A stretch of DNA of 64,000 nt, from positions 124,001 through 188,000 of the forward strand of contig AMWX01000008.1 in NCBI GenBank assembly GCA_000307935.1, given 5' to 3'. Positions 61,791-64,000 of the stretch are shown one piece after another (the first letter of the stretch is position 1; every line of letters begins with the position of its first letter). This DNA comes from SAR86 cluster bacterium SAR86E. GTDB lineage: Bacteria > Pseudomonadota > Gammaproteobacteria > Magnimaribacterales > D2472. A model generated the notes under the pieces. That model had not been told where the DNA came from, searched no databases, and saw only the letters and a program-made list of their open reading frames with translations. The position numbers and the translations under genes were made by a program.

Positions 61791-63055
61791 TGAACTTAGA
61801 TCTTAAAAAAACCCTCGATGAGATAGGTATAAATGCAGTTAAGGCAAGCAAAATACTTAATTCTGCAACAACGTCTCAAAAAAATAGATTTTTTGATATT
61901 GCGATACAGGAAATTAAAAATAATGAGCAAATAATTTTGGCAGCCAACATTAAAGACGTTGAAACAGCAAAGGAAAATGGAAAAGATGCCTCATTTATTG
62001 ATCGCTTGATGCTTTCATCAGAAAGAATCAAGGGTATTTGCAAAACATTGGAGGATATCAGGGATTTTGATGATCCAGTCGGTAAAACACTTGCATGCTG
62101 GGACAGGCCTAATGGTCTGAAGATTTCTAGAGTTGCAACCCCTCTTGGAGTTATTGGCTTAATTTTTGAAAGTAGACCAAATGTTGCTGCTGATGCAGGA
62201 GGCCTATGCTTAAAATCAGGTAATGCCGTAATTCTAAGAAGTGGAAAAGATGGTTTGCATTCAGCTCAATCAATAGTCATTGCAATGCAAACAGCACTTG
62301 TAAAATCAAAACTACCAGAGCACTCAATTCAAATTGTGCCCTCGGAGGACAGAAGTGCAGCTACATTTATGCTAGAGGGAATAAATGGATCAATTGATGT
62401 AATTGTGCCAAGGGGAGGAAAAAGTCTTGTTGCTGAGGTTGAACGTTCAGCAAAGGTTCCAGTTTTCGGCCATCTTGAAGGTATTTGTCATATATATGTT
62501 GATAACAAAGCTGACATAGCAAAAGCTCTCTCTGTATGTGTTAACGCCAAGATGAGAAGAACGGGTATTTGTGGTGCCGTAGAGACAATATTAATTCATA
62601 GAGAAATTGCAGAATTATTCGTACCCAGCTTAATTGATCATCTAGATGAATTAAATTGTGAGGTTAGATGTTGCAAAGAAACACAATCTCTTCACCCAAA
62701 AGCTGTGCTTGCTAATGAAAATGATTGGACAACAGAATATTTAGCTCCAATTGTAAGTCTCAAGTTAGTCGAATCAATTAATGAAGCAATTGAACATATT
62801 GATGATTATGGAACAGGGCATACAGAATCTATTATTAGTGAAAATTTAGAAAGCCAAGAGCAATTTACATCAATGATAGATAGTGCAATAGTTATGGTTA
62901 ATGCCTCCACTCAATTTGCAGATGGAGGAGAGTTTGGGTTAGGCGGTGAAATTGGAATTGCAACTGGAAAATTTCATGCTCGTGGCCCAGTAGGTGTCGA
63001 GCAGTTAACAAGCTTCAAATACGTTGTCCACGGAGAAGGACATATAAGAAAATAA
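61790..63055 (+). CDS. proA: Gamma-glutamyl phosphate reductase
   Basis: PLGVIGLIFESRPNVAADAGGLCLKSGNAVILR, RTGICGAVETILIH, GPVGVEQLTSFKYVVHGEG. Confidence 0.97.
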   Translation: MNLDLKKTLDEIGINAVKASKILNSATTSQKNRFFDIAIQEIKNNEQIILAANIKDVETAKENGKDASFIDRLMLSSERIKGICKTLEDIRDFDDPVGKTLACWDRPNGLKISRVATPLGVIGLIFESRPNVAADAGGLCLKSGNAVILRSGKDGLHSAQSIVIAMQTALVKSKLPEHSIQIVPSEDRSAATFMLEGINGSIDVIVPRGGKSLVAEVERSAKVPVFGHLEGICHIYVDNKADIAKALSVCVNAKMRRTGICGAVETILIHREIAELFVPSLIDHLDELNCEVRCCKETQSLHPKAVLANENDWTTEYLAPIVSLKLVESINEAIEHIDDYGTGHTESIISENLESQEQFTSMIDSAIVMVNASTQFADGGEFGLGGEIGIATGKFHARGPVGVEQLTSFKYVVHGEGHIRK

Positions 63056-63288
63056 CTTATTTTAAGATTCATTGCTTTATACCCTCTTATTTTTGTAGTA
63101 AAGCTACATTAAAATATACTGATTTACCCTTTATTAATAGTGTTTTTAATTTATATTGACAATTATTTATTCATTTATTTTAATTCACTACATATCTGCT
63201 TTGCCTAAATTTTGAGTTTTGCGGGCACGCCCTACTCTTACATATTCAGGACGCTCAGTTAACTAAATATAATTGTTGAGAGTGAGCT

Positions 63289-64000
63289 ATGAATATTAAT
63301 AAACTTTTTGCGGTACTAGTCCCACTTCTTGTCATTGCATCCTGCGGCGGAGGCGGAGGCGGCAATGGTGGACCTGACTATACAGCCCCATTACAAAACG
63401 TAGCACCTGTCATAAATAATTCGGTAACTAACTACTCAGTTGAAGAAAATCAATCCTCTGGTTTTTCAGTCAACGCATCTGATGCTGATGGAGACCCCCT
63501 ATCTTATTCGATATCCGGCACCGACGCCTCGAATATGTCCATCAGCGCCACAGGTGTTGTTACTTTTAATACTGCGCCAGATTTTGAAAGTCCAACTGAC
63601 ACAGATTTAGATAACATCTACTCGCTTAGTGTAAGCGTCAGTGACGGAATACTCAGTACATCTAAAGATTTTACGGTCACTGTGACCAATGATGTCAGAG
63701 ACGATGTAATTTCGGTTTCATTTAATGGTGTAGTTATTCGCTCAGGATATGTTCAAAGTGCAAATGTATGTGTTGAGGTGACGGAAGGTTCAGGATGCTC
63801 AGGATCAAGCTCAACTACAACAACTAATTCCGATGGAACATTCAATTTAACTCAAGATTATTCCGGTGCGCTAGTTGCTAACGATGGTTTCGATGTGGTT
63901 ACGAATCAATCTTTCTCATCTTCAAGCAATATGTACTTAAGCAATCCATCGTCTGATGGTACCAATGTTATTTCACAATTAAGCACTCTAATGCACTTCA
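63289..64000 (+). CDS. Secreted lipoprotein with cadherin/Ig-like repeat domain (runs off window end)
   Basis: Not in ORF track. Manual translation MNINKLFAVLVPLLVIASCGGGGGGNGG...NYSVEENQSSGFSVNASDADGDPLSYSISGTDASNMSISATGVVTFNTAPDFESPTD...; lipobox VIASC, cadherin-like ASDADGDPLSYSI motif. Confidence 0.8.
   Translation, partial: MNINKLFAVLVPLLVIASCGGGGGGNGGPDYTAPLQNVAPVINNSVTNYSVEENQSSGFSVNASDADGDPLSYSISGTDASNMSISATGVVTFNTAPDFESPTDTDLDNIYSLSVSVSDGILSTSKDFTVTVTNDVRDDVISVSFNGVVIRSGYVQSANVCVEVTEGSGCSGSSSTTTTNSDGTFNLTQDYSGALVANDGFDVVTNQSFSSSSNMYLSNPSSDGTNVISQLSTLMHF

Overview
This 64 kb window is an AT-rich, gene-dense bacterial chromosome segment. Gene order and families point to a streamlined gammaproteobacterium, possibly a marine SAR86-like lineage, but I infer that and did not verify it. 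Most of it is housekeeping: rpoN(partial)-lptB-lptA-kdsD | mlaC-ibaG-murA | degS-like/zapE | rplM-rpsI-petABC-sspA | lpoA-like/rsmI | rnpB | a full dcw cell-wall/division cluster | rpsF-rpsR-rplI-dnaB-alr-diiron protein-pyrG-kdsA-eno-ftsB-ispDF-surE-pcm-DUF368-nlpD-like | fdxA | recA | thiolase | proS | fmdB-like-aspS(truncated) | accessory block (truncated TonB receptor, BCCT transporter, small ORFs, ceramidase-like protein) | tRNA-Glu | trmJ/suhB | secF-secD-yajC-tgt-queA | tRNA-Leu-proB-proA | partial repeat-domain lipoprotein. Main points for follow-up: (1) ftsZ sits between mraZ and rsmH rather than after ftsA; (2) aspS and a TonB-dependent receptor are both truncated where they meet tail-to-tail, which marks an assembly chimera or a real rearrangement; (3) conserved-motif substitutions occur in FtsI (SxN to SSQ) and MurE (DNPR to DNNR); (4) a periodic AAAGTGTG array, probably an MraZ operator, lies upstream of mraZ; (5) several conserved loci are contracted (mla, lpt/kds, rpoS/mutS region), IspD-IspF are fused, and ProRS lacks its editing insertion. 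I found no CRISPR array, phage or transposase gene.
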